Positions 1 through 10,275 of a stretch of DNA of 64,000 bases are shown here, piece after piece (position 1 is the stretch's first letter; each line of letters begins with the position of its first letter). The translations under genes were made by a program, and so were the position numbers. The DNA is from Microbotryomycetes sp. JL201 (taxonomy: Eukaryota; Basidiomycota; Microbotryomycetes), in the NCBI GenBank assembly GCA_033819885.1, contig JAQYUZ010000003.1, positions 186,001-250,000 of the forward strand, given 5' to 3'. The notes beneath the pieces are model-generated. The model did no database searches, was not told the origin of the DNA, and saw only the letters and a list, made by a program, of their open reading frames with translations.

Positions 1-33
1 AGCTTACACTAGACATCATTGGAATTATAACAG

Positions 34-497
34 CCAAACTATCCCGGTCGCGCATCCCACGTCAGTCCGCATGCCGCTTGCGACACAACACCCAACTGAC
101 CTAAATTCATCCATGCCCGAGCCAGAACTGCAACGGCGGTTTCGTCGTTCCAACCGTTCACCGAGGTCTCAAAGTCGGACTGACTCTTGGACGAAGTTAT
201 CTGTACTTTGCTCCTATTCTAGGTCAGTCAGTGTTCGCTAAACACCCGGGCATGTTTTCGGTCCGACTGATTCTACCTCAAACTGGATACCTTCTCTACA
301 ATTTTTCAGGTTACAAAGGATCCGTTTTTAATCTAGTATTTGTCAACAATACGGCTTCACTAAAGATTTGGGACCAGCTTGGTTTCACCAGGGCTGGACT
401 AATCCCCAAAGCCGGCTTGTTGAAAACCGTAGATGGCAAAGCGGAAGAATACGTTGACGCCGTCGTCTTTCATTATGATTTCACGGCTTCCCGATGA
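34..497 (+). CDS. GNAT-family N-acetyltransferase, 3' part only
   Basis: This is the C-terminal part of a Gcn5-related N-acetyltransferase, which transfers acetyl from acetyl-CoA to an amine; the substrate is not known. Three exons can be joined in frame: 34-60, 126-222 and 310-497. The product reads QPNYPGRASH, then CNGGFVVPTVHRGLKVG, then a C-terminal exon with NLVFVNNTASLKIWDQLGF. The segment around HRGLKVG is the acetyl-CoA pyrophosphate-binding loop, and the N-x-x-S-L-x-I-W-x-x-L-G-F stretch is the usual motif B. The PGRASH and GFVV blocks and the GLL-rich end resemble the fungal Mpr1/Ppr1 type, which is inference from memory. The start lies outside the window. The exon ending at 60 is preceded by an in-frame stop, so an acceptor at about 33 is assumed. 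Confidence 0.75.
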
Positions 498-728
498 TTG
501 GGACAAGCGCAAAGTACCGGCAGCAGGGATGCGGTTCGTACCCGAAAGAAGGTCATCATGTCGGACATGAGATAGATGCACTTCATTGAATTTGGCATTG
601 GCAAAAGAACATGCAAAGTTTGTCTTCGAGTCCCGTGGTTACGATGAGCTCGGAACAGGTATCAAATTCGGGTTGAGATTTAGAAAAGACAGCTTCAAGA
701 CCCGTCGTCGGAGGGCGATCGGTGCAGC

Positions 729-1533
729 TTAGCGACCACCGCCGACGGCGCCTCTGCTGGTCAAGTGTGCACCCTTGTCCTTTGCCTTTGAGTAGCCGCC
801 GCCAAGGCCTTGCATGTCTTTGCCGGTAAACATTCGTCCCTTTTCCAAGATTTGTTGGACAATCTCGTCTTCCTTTGTCGTGCCAAAGACGGCATCCAGT
901 TGTTGTTTCGACGGCCGAGCGAGCAAGCCTTGCGCACCTGAATGCATGTGTATGCGACGACAATTGGAAGTTTAGCGCACGAAGGAATTGCGGTATCTGT
1001 AAACACGAACCCTGGCCAGAGTGGAACACTTCAAATGAGTCGACGATCTCAACAAGAGGGATTGTCTTGTCTGTGAGCGAAGAAGAAGGATTTGCGCAGC
1101 GTCCGCAGACAATACACCAGCAAGTGACGCAATTTCGAAAAGAGCCGAAGAATGTCAGCTCGAACGCCCCGCACAGGACAGCTATAGCTCTGACTGACCC
1201 CCTCCGAGCCACTTCTTGGCGGCTGCAAGGATAGAGCAGGTTCAAACCCGACGAGTCAGTGCCGGTTTGCGCCCCACTTTGATCTACGCGGAGGCCAACA
1301 GGCGAGACGCATGCAAGACTGACCATCCTCGTCGCCAACAATGATGATGAACTCGTCGGTCGACATCGAGTCGGGCTTGTAAACGCACTATTGAGCGGGA
1401 CGCGGTCAGTGCTCCGCCGACGTGGTGCCTCGGTTCGAAACGAGCTCACCTTTGTAGTCGTAGCAGGTGGAGCGACCACTGCGAATGGGAGGAGATTTGT
1501 TAGGAGGATTGTATGTACTGCGGCGGTGTCCAT
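729..1533 (-). CDS. RTC3: Rtc3-like protein with SBDS N-terminal domain
   Basis: This is a small SBDS-fold protein of the Rtc3 type; yeast Rtc3 has been linked to RNA metabolism and telomere capping. Five exons join in frame: 1533-1450, 1387-1324, 1222-1199 (only 24 nt), 1070-1011 and 937-729, giving 146 residues. Key stretches are YKPDSMSTDEFIIIVGDED, AAKKWLGGDKTIPLVEIVDS, FEVFHSGQGAQG and FGTTKEDEIVQQILEKG, followed by a low-complexity Gly-rich tail. The order and spacing match the fungal family, which is usually about 110 residues. The N-terminal 28 residues from the ATG at 1533 have no clear counterpart, so a later or spliced start is possible. It lies on the opposite strand to the next gene, about 1.1 kb away. 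Confidence 0.8.
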
Positions 1534-2679
1534 GTACGGACTTTTTGCAGCTGTTGAGAAGAAGAAAACGAGTGTGCGGCTCCGCTTCGTCCGCGCGATG
1601 ACGTCTCTCCGACAGTCGGAGACAGGGGTCTCCGAACTCCGTACAAGTCCGGAGCTATCCAAGAAACTCTTCTGTGATGGTATTTCACTCCTACTTGTGA
1701 TGAGAAATTTCGAATAAAGGGTCCGCCCTCATTTGCAGCAGCAGCCGGCGACGTTTCCGATGTTCGAACTAGTTGTTTTTGTCTCGCGAAAACACATCAT
1801 GGTCTTTAATTCTTGTCTTTTCACAGAGCTTCTTCTGACGCGCAAGGCAAAGTTTCAGTGCATAGAACCAGAAATCGTGGCGGCTCACGCGACTGACCCT
1901 TCGAGGCACGCGACCGCGAGCGTCCGCGGCGCGACTGGTTTTTGGAGTCCTGTATAGAACGCTGCATCTCATTTGCATGCAATCTTGGTTGTGTGCAGGT
2001 CATCGGCAGCGAAACTTGACCGTGATCCGAGTTTGATCGCGGAAAATCGTTGCTCGTGCGTGAGGCCGCGATTCGAGTGAGTGGGCCACTCGAGCGTGCA
2101 TGCTTTGCAATTTGTAGCTCGAATGACTGGTGTTTGTTCGATATGGGAGTGAATTGGACGATTTCTATTTTAAGGGATGGCGGCATGGTTGTTGCGGTTC
2201 ACGCCTTCCTGCCTGATTCAGGCTTGAGAGGAAGCCCCCTTTTTTCGAGCGAAAGTCGCACCCGCCGGTCCCGAGATCCTTTCCGATACATTTCACAAAG
2301 GCTCGCTCACATTCGTTGGATTTTGTGGTTGTTGTTGTTGCAGCCTGCTCGAGACAGACGTTAGGTGAGTGGCCGTGTGGGAGAGCAGGCTCTGGCGTGC
2401 GCGTCAGCGACAGTTCGAGTTGGCTGACGCTCTCGGCGTCTTCGCATTTCCACAGGTCTGACGCTGCCCGGCTGCTGTCTCTTGCCCGCCCACTGCCGCC
2501 GACACTGCTTGATTGTTAAACAGGCGTACGTTGGCCACTCTCCCGAGCCAAAGCGGTGTGCAGACGGCGCACGCGTGCCTGTCGGCGGCCGAGGCGCGTT
2601 TGAAAACAAAAACAACACGGCTCGCGCACGCCCCGGCTGCCTTCCGGCGGACAGTCACTCGACCGGCAAGACGATCGAG
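1534..2679. other. Intergenic region between divergent genes
   Basis: About 1.1 kb separate the start of the Rtc3-like gene from the start of the membrane glycosyltransferase-like gene. Only short overlapping frames without family features occur. It presumably holds both promoters and leaders. No specific regulatory element could be named. Confidence 0.5.
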
Positions 2680-5313
2680 ATGCACACAATCAAGCGCAAG
2701 CGATCGGCGACGCTCGAGGGCCTGCGGCAGTGGCATTTGGGCGCGCGCGCTCAGGACCTCGCAGCTCGCACGCCGCCCGTCGCATCCACCTCGCAGCTCA
2801 CACTCGACATTCCAGACTCGGCGTACGGCACAATGGACGAACTGTCCATGACGGATGACTCTGACGCGGCATGCAGCTCGGCCGGCCCAGGCTCGGCGCC
2901 GTCCTCGTCGCATGCCTCGCGCCCGCAGCACCGCCATCGACGCCGGGCGACCGACGCGCAGCAGCAGCACCTCAACGACTCGCCCCGAAGGTCGCTCAGC
3001 TTGAACGCCAACAGGCGTTTCAATTACGGCATCAATGCGACAGCATCATCATCAACATCATCGCTCATCTCAGACGATGACGCACACTCGCACCACCTCC
3101 ACCCAATCTACAGCCTCGACGCCGGCTACGATGCCGATTCGTCATTCGACAGCGTAGACTCGCTCGGGTCAACCGCACGTTCATCGCCCGAGCCATCAGA
3201 GTTCGAGTTCGACTTGACGCAAATGAGTCCCGTGCGCAAATCCGCTAAGCACCACCGGCACACCAGCCTCGACTGGGACGCGAGTTCGAGTCTGACGAGG
3301 CGTCACACGTTTCCGAGGAGGCGGCATCGCACACGATCAGCTTCAATATCGATCTCGGTCGTTTCTGGGGACTCGTCATCGCTCGCAAACGTCGTCGACG
3401 GCGCGCTGAAGCGGCCGGCCGCCCTAGGTCTGCCGGCCTTGCCACCGTTGACGCTCGCAGCGTGTGCTTTAACGGCGACAGTGTCGCTCTGGTCGCTCGT
3501 GTCGGCATATCCAGTCATGCACACTTCTCCCGTGCATTTGCTGCGTAACCGGAATCATCTTGCGCTCGAGAGCGTCAACTCGGCCCTGTCGCCATTCCTC
3601 GTCATGCCTTCAAAATCGGCGGCGGCGCTAGCAAGCGCGAATCTTGTATCGCTGCATTCAATTGAGCAAGAGTCTTTCACTCGCTTGTCGCCTCAAATCA
3701 AGGCGGCTGCACTGGCTGGCACTTGGGCCGCCATCGTCATTGCCCGAGTCGTGCTCAGCTGGCTTTTCGGTCGTGTTCTGGGCTGGGCACATTCAGAGTG
3801 GTTCTACACATCTGCTATCCACGAAGTTGGAGCAGGTCCGTCGCACAATCTATGTTTTCTCGGTCCGCAGACAGCTGACCCTGCGATTCTACATGCAGGC
3901 CTCGCCCCGCTCCTGTTGACCTTCTCGATTGTCCGTGCTTACGTGTCTGGACGAAGCATCAAGGCACCCACTTTACTTCAGCTCGCGCTCCTTGCCACCA
4001 ACTTTTGTACACCAGTCGAACAAGGCGGCAGCGGACCGTGGATGGCTGTCAGCGCTGCGTTCGTAGGCTGTGTCATTTGTGCCGCAGTGGCGGCATTTTC
4101 AGTCCTTCGTCAGCAATGGTCCAAGACGGCTTCCCAATCATTATCATCGCGCAGACCATCGCCTTTGTGGTTTGCTCGCATCCTCGCTTGTCTCGCCTTG
4201 CCTTTGCTGGCCAAGATTGCTGCGCCGGCACCTTTGGCTCACGCGCCCACCACCTTTGCCTCGTTGCACCCGCGCCACCCTCACCTTGTCACCGTCCTTC
4301 TCATGACTGCGCCGCGTCCTGGCAGCCCCGACTTTTTGTATCAGACAGTCGAGAGTTGGCTTGGTGCGCTGCCAGAGCCCGACCTGTATCAATCGGGATC
4401 AAATTCGACGACAGCAGAACGAGTTCGCATGATCGTGTACACACACTTTAGGACGCACGACGTGTTCGACTCTGCTCAGGAGTACTTTTCAACATCGCCT
4501 CGATGGGCTGCCAAATCGGCCCATTACCTCGAATGGCACCGAGATGCTCGAAGCGCCGACAGGCTCGATCAGCGTTTGCACGTCGCGCGAGGTCTCGATT
4601 ATGCCGCCAACCACGATGGCACGAGCGCATATGTCATGCTCACCGAAGACGATTTCCCGCTCTGCCCGAACGAAGACCCGGTCCCGGGTCGAGAGCAATC
4701 GTGGACCTCGAGCTGGAACGAACTCGAACGCGCACTTGTCTCAACCAATGAGGCAATGCCTGACTTTGATCCTATGTTCATGACGTCGTCTCGCGCGCCA
4801 ATGAGCTATATCGAGCAAGAGGCGACGGCCGGCCACTGCGGATTATTTGTAGCAACGGGCGGTTCCGGTCTGGCAATGCGTGGTTTTATCGCAGCAAAGC
4901 TACCGACGTTGTTGCTCGGCGCTGACGACCCACACGGCGACGACCGCGAGCGACGGGCCATGCTCGGCGAGTTCTCGATTAAGCATGAAGACGAAGGTGC
5001 CGATACGCCCGACCTTGTGATTCAAGATTGCTTGCGAGGTCGCCTGCCCGAATGCCGTGTCTGCGAAGCACCAGACGCTTCCACTCTGGCCAACGCCAGT
5101 CGAGCCCGCAAGTACCCGGTTGGCTCGGCTCGTAATGGTGGCAGTGTGCTTGGAGACCGCTGGGGCAAAAGTGGTCTTGCCGGCACTGAGCGACTGGTCC
5201 AGCACCATCTTGGCTACAATGCGAGCACGCTGCCCGGTCGCAAGTACGGCAAGGAAGAATGGGCTTGTGGATGGAGGCAACCCTTTGTGAGCGAGCGCGC
5301 GTGTGTGCCATGA
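2680..5313 (+). CDS. Multi-span membrane protein with C-terminal glycosyltransferase-like domain
   Basis: Single-exon gene of 877 residues from the ATG at 2680. The frame is open further upstream, but the MHTIKRKR start suits a cytosolic N-terminus. Residues 1-240 are Ser/His/Arg-rich and disordered. About six hydrophobic segments follow, at roughly residues 245-270, 340-365, 405-420, 435-450, 460-480 and 495-515. The C-terminal 350 residues look lumenal and enzymatic: a strand-like HPHLVTVLLMTAPRPG, then RVRMIVYTHF, then an acidic motif VMLTEDDFPLC, then GHCGLFVATGGSGLAMRG. The E-D-D motif after a hydrophobic strand resembles the metal and nucleotide-sugar site of MGAT4/PGAP4-type transferases. 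That function is inference. The donor, acceptor and compartment (Golgi or ER) are unknown. There are no introns, unlike most neighbours. Confidence 0.6.
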   Translation: MHTIKRKRSATLEGLRQWHLGARAQDLAARTPPVASTSQLTLDIPDSAYGTMDELSMTDDSDAACSSAGPGSAPSSSHASRPQHRHRRRATDAQQQHLNDSPRRSLSLNANRRFNYGINATASSSTSSLISDDDAHSHHLHPIYSLDAGYDADSSFDSVDSLGSTARSSPEPSEFEFDLTQMSPVRKSAKHHRHTSLDWDASSSLTRRHTFPRRRHRTRSASISISVVSGDSSSLANVVDGALKRPAALGLPALPPLTLAACALTATVSLWSLVSAYPVMHTSPVHLLRNRNHLALESVNSALSPFLVMPSKSAAALASANLVSLHSIEQESFTRLSPQIKAAALAGTWAAIVIARVVLSWLFGRVLGWAHSEWFYTSAIHEVGAGPSHNLCFLGPQTADPAILHAGLAPLLLTFSIVRAYVSGRSIKAPTLLQLALLATNFCTPVEQGGSGPWMAVSAAFVGCVICAAVAAFSVLRQQWSKTASQSLSSRRPSPLWFARILACLALPLLAKIAAPAPLAHAPTTFASLHPRHPHLVTVLLMTAPRPGSPDFLYQTVESWLGALPEPDLYQSGSNSTTAERVRMIVYTHFRTHDVFDSAQEYFSTSPRWAAKSAHYLEWHRDARSADRLDQRLHVARGLDYAANHDGTSAYVMLTEDDFPLCPNEDPVPGREQSWTSSWNELERALVSTNEAMPDFDPMFMTSSRAPMSYIEQEATAGHCGLFVATGGSGLAMRGFIAAKLPTLLLGADDPHGDDRERRAMLGEFSIKHEDEGADTPDLVIQDCLRGRLPECRVCEAPDASTLANASRARKYPVGSARNGGSVLGDRWGKSGLAGTERLVQHHLGYNASTLPGRKYGKEEWACGWRQPFVSERACVP

Positions 5314-6247
5314 TTGAAACGTCTGCTGATGCTTTTTTTCCCATTTGCTGTGCAGAACGGAGAGCCTGATGTGCTCATCGTCTAGAGGGACTGCGGTAAT
5401 CCTAAAAAAGATCGACACCGCCGCCTATCGATTTCTCAAACAGACACTCCGTTCCCATTTCCGAAAACAATGCGTGTGTATCCGCGTTTGAATACATATG
5501 GCTTGCGGCTCTGCACCTGCGTCATTTTGCTTCAAAATTACAACCTTCGACGATGTCGTCGACAGACACTTCTTGCTCCGCAAACAGACACTCTTGCTCG
5601 TTTCCCAATGTTCTATCTTTATCGTTTCCGATTCTTTTGGTTCCGGTGTGTGCTTATTTCGACTTTCATCGGGGTTGTTCGATACCGTCTTTTCTTTATC
5701 ATAGCGGTCAGACAGTTGAATCGTCTGTGCCATTCTCTGCTTCCAATTCATAGCTACCGACATACTTGCAATCCTACACTCTGCATTCTCTGCATCCTAT
5801 TTTTGCGAGACGTTTTCAACTCGGTCAATCTGACAAATTCCACGGTGAAACAGAGCCGACCGGCCACAATGTTGCACTGTAGTCACCGTGACCATGCGTG
5901 TAGCTGGAACATTGAATGCACATTGACGCCTTTCACTCTGTGTGCGTTCATCAATTTGAAACGGCATTGCCGCGCGCCAACAAACCGAACTTGACGTCGG
6001 CGCCTTGGTGTGATCATGCTTTTTGCCACTACCGCCTTGTATACCGAGTACACTACTGTTTCTGGAACTTCCCGGAGACGGTACAGACTACTTGTCTAAA
6101 CATAGAATCTTGATTGTCTCGCCAACGAAAGAGAAAAGAGGTCGCACCCCGCACTCGGTATTTGAGTGCCGAACTTGTCTTGAGCTGATCCTGCTGAGGG
6201 CTTTGCCGTTTTCTTTCCTCGTTCGCAACGAGCCAAGCTGTCACAAG
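5314..6247. other. Gene-poor spacer
   Basis: About 930 bp between two co-oriented genes. It is T-rich on the + strand, and the frames present (for example 5470-5994) are Cys/Leu-rich with no domain pattern. It probably contains the 3' end of the upstream transcript and the promoter of the next gene. Nothing further can be supported. Confidence 0.4.
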
Positions 6248-7447
6248 ATGCTAGGTTTTCACCGTCGAAGTCACTTTGACAGCTCAAACTTGTCGGCCAG
6301 CTCAACAAGGACAGATTTGAGCGACAACTCGGCCTCGTCCTCGTCCTCGTCCGCGTCCTCGTCAAAGTCTCGAGCATCAACGTCAAAGCAAATTTGGCAG
6401 CCTATCCATGACTGTTCTGCCAAGACCGACATGGACTTGCTCGTGTTTCTACCTACACTCAATTGCGTGGCTTTGCCCGAGGGCTTTCAACCACCGCCTC
6501 ACTTGTGGGCGACCGGAACGAAAGAAAGGACATTGAAGGAAAAGACCAAAGTTTCAACTCGTGGATACAAAGACTTTGACCGTGATCCCACATTACTGGG
6601 TGAGTACTCTGCTCGAACATTTTTGATCTCCTTGGTGGCGGTCGTTTCTTTTTTTTGGGGGGGCGTGCGGTGCGGTCGTTCAGTCGTGTCACATTGGACC
6701 AGACGGTAGGGCACGGCCCGATGACTGCAGTCACCTACGTATGTTGCGTTCCGGCTTGCAGTGCCCGCCCGTCAGGCTCGTCCGAGGATGATTTAAAGCT
6801 CGGTAATGACGTAGCTGGGGTAGTCGGCGGGCACCGCATTCCGAGACGCATGGCATGAAAGGCTGGGGCACATCCGTGTGCCGTAGGGTTCAAAAAGGGT
6901 GCAACATCTCATTCCAAGTTCAGCTTGGGTGTCGTCAGGATTTCACGTCCTCTGCCGCGACGACATGCTTCAATCACCGCAACTTGTGTGGGTAAACCAG
7001 AGCTGACTCGGTTGACGACGACGCTGTCACTCCTAGCTTTCTACGGTACTCAACAGCAAGCTGTCAAGTCGATCGGCACCGCTTCTGCTCTGATTGACCT
7101 GTCGCGATTAAAAGAGTCGTTGTGGGAAGAATTTGAACTTGACGACAGCCTGACAGAATTGACCATGACGCTCGACCCACCTTGTCCACCTGGATCAAAG
7201 CCTTCAAAAAATCAACAGTGCCTGAGCGCGGGCTGGTTGGTCAGAGTGACCGTGTACCTTCGAGGGCAACCTTGTCCGGACTTTGCTGGAACCGGGGGGC
7301 GATGGACGACTTGTGGAGAGCATTGGAGGTACAACTCACCGTGTGCGAGTGAGTTGGGCTGAAGATACGTGCTCACACACAATGGCGGTCGGCTGATTCT
7401 GACAATGTGCAGGCCTCGGGTCGGTGTATGTCGAGTTTGTGGCTTGA
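6248..7447 (+). CDS. Uncharacterised 291-residue protein
   Basis: Not recognised. Five exons close in frame with good splice signals: 6248-6599, 6731-6802, 6887-6991, 7037-7348 and 7413-7447. The fourth intron has GTGAGT and a CTGAC-like branch site. The N-terminus (residues 1-50) is Ser-rich, with a near-perfect TCC/TCG serine run. Then follow a hydrophobic-aromatic block around MDLLVFLPTLNCVALPEG, a basic segment with FKKGATSHSKFSLGVVRIS, and a core with LKESLWEEFELDDSLTELTM. The C-terminus contains six cysteines and ends SLGSVYVEFVA. No signal peptide or membrane span is evident. Consistent intron phases and a 104-codon internal exon argue that the gene is real. Its role is unknown. Confidence 0.6.
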
Positions 7448-7939
7448 GAGCCCACCTTCCAATTTATCCTCTCGGTAACGTTGTCAATAGGCCGCATACT
7501 TCTCAAATCCATGTCGTTCATCTGTTGTATTCCATACGCACTGTTGTGCACTGTTTGCTCGCCTTCGGATCATGCGTTCTCGGATGCCGACCAAGACAGG
7601 AGGTCGAGCTGTGCACTACGATCATGGTTGATGTCGGTCCAAACAGAATCACTGCCGGCCGTATCGGTTGAGTGTGACGCTTGCGAGTGTTGCGATCGAG
7701 TTTGCTAGGTTGCGCGTCGTCAGCTGATTGGATTGCCAGTGACGATCCGAGCGCCTTCTGTCCCTAACCGGACGGGGGTCAGCCTCTCTTGATCCGCATC
7801 GGCGCCGAGTGAGCGTCTGCGCGATTGAATCTTGGACTTGGCCCGTGTGTGCTGACTGTTGGTGTGCACATCGCTGCAGCCTTATCAGGACGCTCGCCCT
7901 CCCCCACACGTCCGCACCGAGTCACGAACGCACGAAACG
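7448..7939. other. Promoter-sized spacer
   Basis: About 490 bp before the subtilisin start codon. No conserved frame or recognisable site was found. It presumably holds the terminator of the upstream gene and the promoter of the protease. Confidence 0.4.
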
Positions 7940-9961
7940 ATGCGATCTTTCAAGACGACGCTCGGCGCGATATGCGCCGTTGCAGCTGCAGGTGTCAGTG
8001 CAAATCCTCTTCCTCCGACGGCGCATGGCGTGTTGCCGAGCGACTTTGTGCTCGCTCCGTTGTACACGCCGCCGCCCCCACCAAACGGCCCGACCGATGA
8101 CGGGCCCAACGCGGCCATGGTGCACACAAACGCACACATCGTCACAGACTCGTACCTCGTCGTCCTCCAAGACGACCTCGAGCATGAGCAGGTCGAGCAA
8201 CACCACGCACACGTCGAGCAGCTGCACGCCGCAGACTCGCGCGTGCGTCAATTGAAGCGCATGCATGACACAGATGCCACCGACAGGTTTGTAGAGCAAG
8301 CCATCTACAACGGCATCAAGCACAAGTTCCACCTTGGCGCCCGCAACACGCACAAGCACGGCAAGCGCATGCGTGGCTACGCCGGCCACTTTAGTCCGTC
8401 AACGCTCGACGCCATCCGCGCACTCAAGGGCGTCAAGTACGTCGAGAAGGACTCGATCGTTTACACACAGGACGTCGAGCGGGGCGCACCCTGGGTCAGT
8501 CTCGTTTCTGCTTGTGGCCCACTCGTTCAAGCCCTTCGTTCGTACGTGCTTGCTGACCTTTGGCGCGATCGCACACACAGGGTCTCGCTCGCATCTCGCA
8601 TCGTAAAACGCTCGGCTTTGGCACATTCAGTCGGTACGACTACGACGGACGAGGCGGCGAAGGCGTTGACGCATACGTCATTGACACGTGAGTTCGATTC
8701 GACCGCTGCCTTTTCGTCTGACGACCGCTAATGGCCCCTCGTCGGATCGGCCCAGTGGAATCAACATTGATCATGTCGAATTCGAAGGCCGGGCCAAGTG
8801 GGGCAAGACTATTCCCAAGGACGCCGACAAGGACTTGAACGGTCACGGTACTCACGTCGCTGTGAGCAGTGACTCACACGCTATGAACACTGCGAGAGTC
8901 GCTGACGGGTTCATATCCAGGGAACTATTGGCTCGAAGCAGTATGGCGTGGCCAAAAAGGCCAACCTCATCGCTGTCAAAGTCCTTGGCGCCGGCGGCTC
9001 GGGCACAATGTCTGACGTGGTGGCTGGCGTCGACTGGGCCGCAAACGCTGCGTACGAAAAGGCCCAGCTTGCCGCTGAATCAAAGGACAAGAAGCACAAG
9101 GGTTCGGTCGCCAACATGTCGCTTGGAGGCGGCAAGAGTCAGGCTCTCGACGACGCAGTTGATGCCGCTGTCAACGACGGTCTCCATTTCGCTGTCGCTG
9201 CCGGCAACGACGTGAGCTCTTCGCCATTCTGCTAGCGATGTGAGAATTGACTGGATTGCCGATCCTCCAGGCCAAGGATGCTTGCGCATACTCGCCCGCT
9301 GCTTCGAAAGAAGCCATCACGGTCGGCGCCACCTCAATTGGCGATGAGCTAACCTATTTCAGGTTAGAGCGACTCTCACACAACAGGTTGGCGAATCGAT
9401 TAGCTGACTTGCCCGGGTTTTCATGTAGCAACCACGGCCCTTGCACTGATGTTCTCGCTCCCGGCCTCAACATCCGTTCGACGTGGAACACGGGCAACAA
9501 CAGCGTCAACACGATTTCTGGCACAAGGTGAGATTACTTTGGACTTTTGTGCAAATTCCTGCGCTGGCAAGATCTGATGGATGTCCCCGTACCGCAGTAT
9601 GGCGTCGCCTCATGTTGCGGGTATTGCTGCCTACTTTTTATCGCTGTACCCCGACAGCTTCAACGTCGACACTCAGGAGTTTCTCGACACGCCCAGAACA
9701 TCGTTTATCGGCTCTGCGCAAGCCTTCTTTGGGTTCGGACAGACCAAGGTCGACACATCTATTGTTGGTGACAAGCCCTTGTCGCCACGCGCATTGAAGA
9801 AGGCGATCCAAAAGGTTGCCACAAAGAATGCCATCACTGGGGTAAGTATTTTGGGTCGCTCGATCGAGGTGGCAAACTGGATACTGATCGCCCGTTCGCA
9901 GGCCTTGCCTCAAGGAACTCCCAACATTCTCATCTTCAATAACTACACGTCATCTTCGTGA
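7940..9961 (+). CDS. Subtilisin-like serine protease (S8, proteinase K / cerevisin type)
   Basis: Secreted or vacuolar endoprotease of 517 residues. Eight exons sum in frame: 7940-8494, 8581-8687, 8756-8861, 8921-9211, 9271-9362, 9429-9527, 9598-9841 and 9902-9961. A signal peptide (MRSFKTTLGAICAVAAAGVSA) leads into an I9 inhibitor propeptide containing SYLVVLQDDLE and ending near the GVKYVEKDSIVYTQD block. The catalytic triad is visible: Asp in AYVIDTGINIDH, His in NGHGTHVAGTIGS and Ser in GTSMASPHVAG. The oxyanion Asn lies in AVAAGND. Arrangement and spacing match the proteinase K/Prb1 branch. The C-terminus has no GPI signal or transmembrane span. Whether it acts in the vacuole or outside the cell cannot be read from the sequence. 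Confidence 0.93.
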
Positions 9962-10275
9962 ACGCCTAGTCGCTTCAGCCGCAGGCGCGCTCTTGGTTGT
10001 TGCCTTCGTTTACTCCGTTCGACCGTTCTCGTGCTGCTCAGAAATGAGCAATCCTTCTTGTGCAACTGTGTTATCGCCTTCTCGTGTTTTTCCCTCTTGA
10101 AATCAAATGGCTAGCTACATTACCTGGGGATATCGCGCTCGGGCCTCGTCACGCTTTGATTTGCCCACATACGCGCAACGCGCTCGTGACTGCGGCCGGT
10201 CCGCGTTTCAACGCCCTCGCGCTCGACACACAGGTGCTCTGAGAAGCGCAGCCGCGCGTGCCGTGTCAGTTTGCC
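9962..10275. other. Intergenic spacer
   Basis: About 310 bp between the protease stop and the lectin start on the same strand. No gene or named element was seen. Confidence 0.4.

Noticed and set aside
583-1662. Minus-strand frame of 359 codons
   Set aside because: It runs through introns of the Rtc3-like gene and switches out of the conserved frame. Only the spliced version matches a family.
5470-5994. Plus-strand Cys/Leu-rich frame of 174 codons
   Set aside because: Low-complexity T-rich spacer with no conserved motif or splice support.
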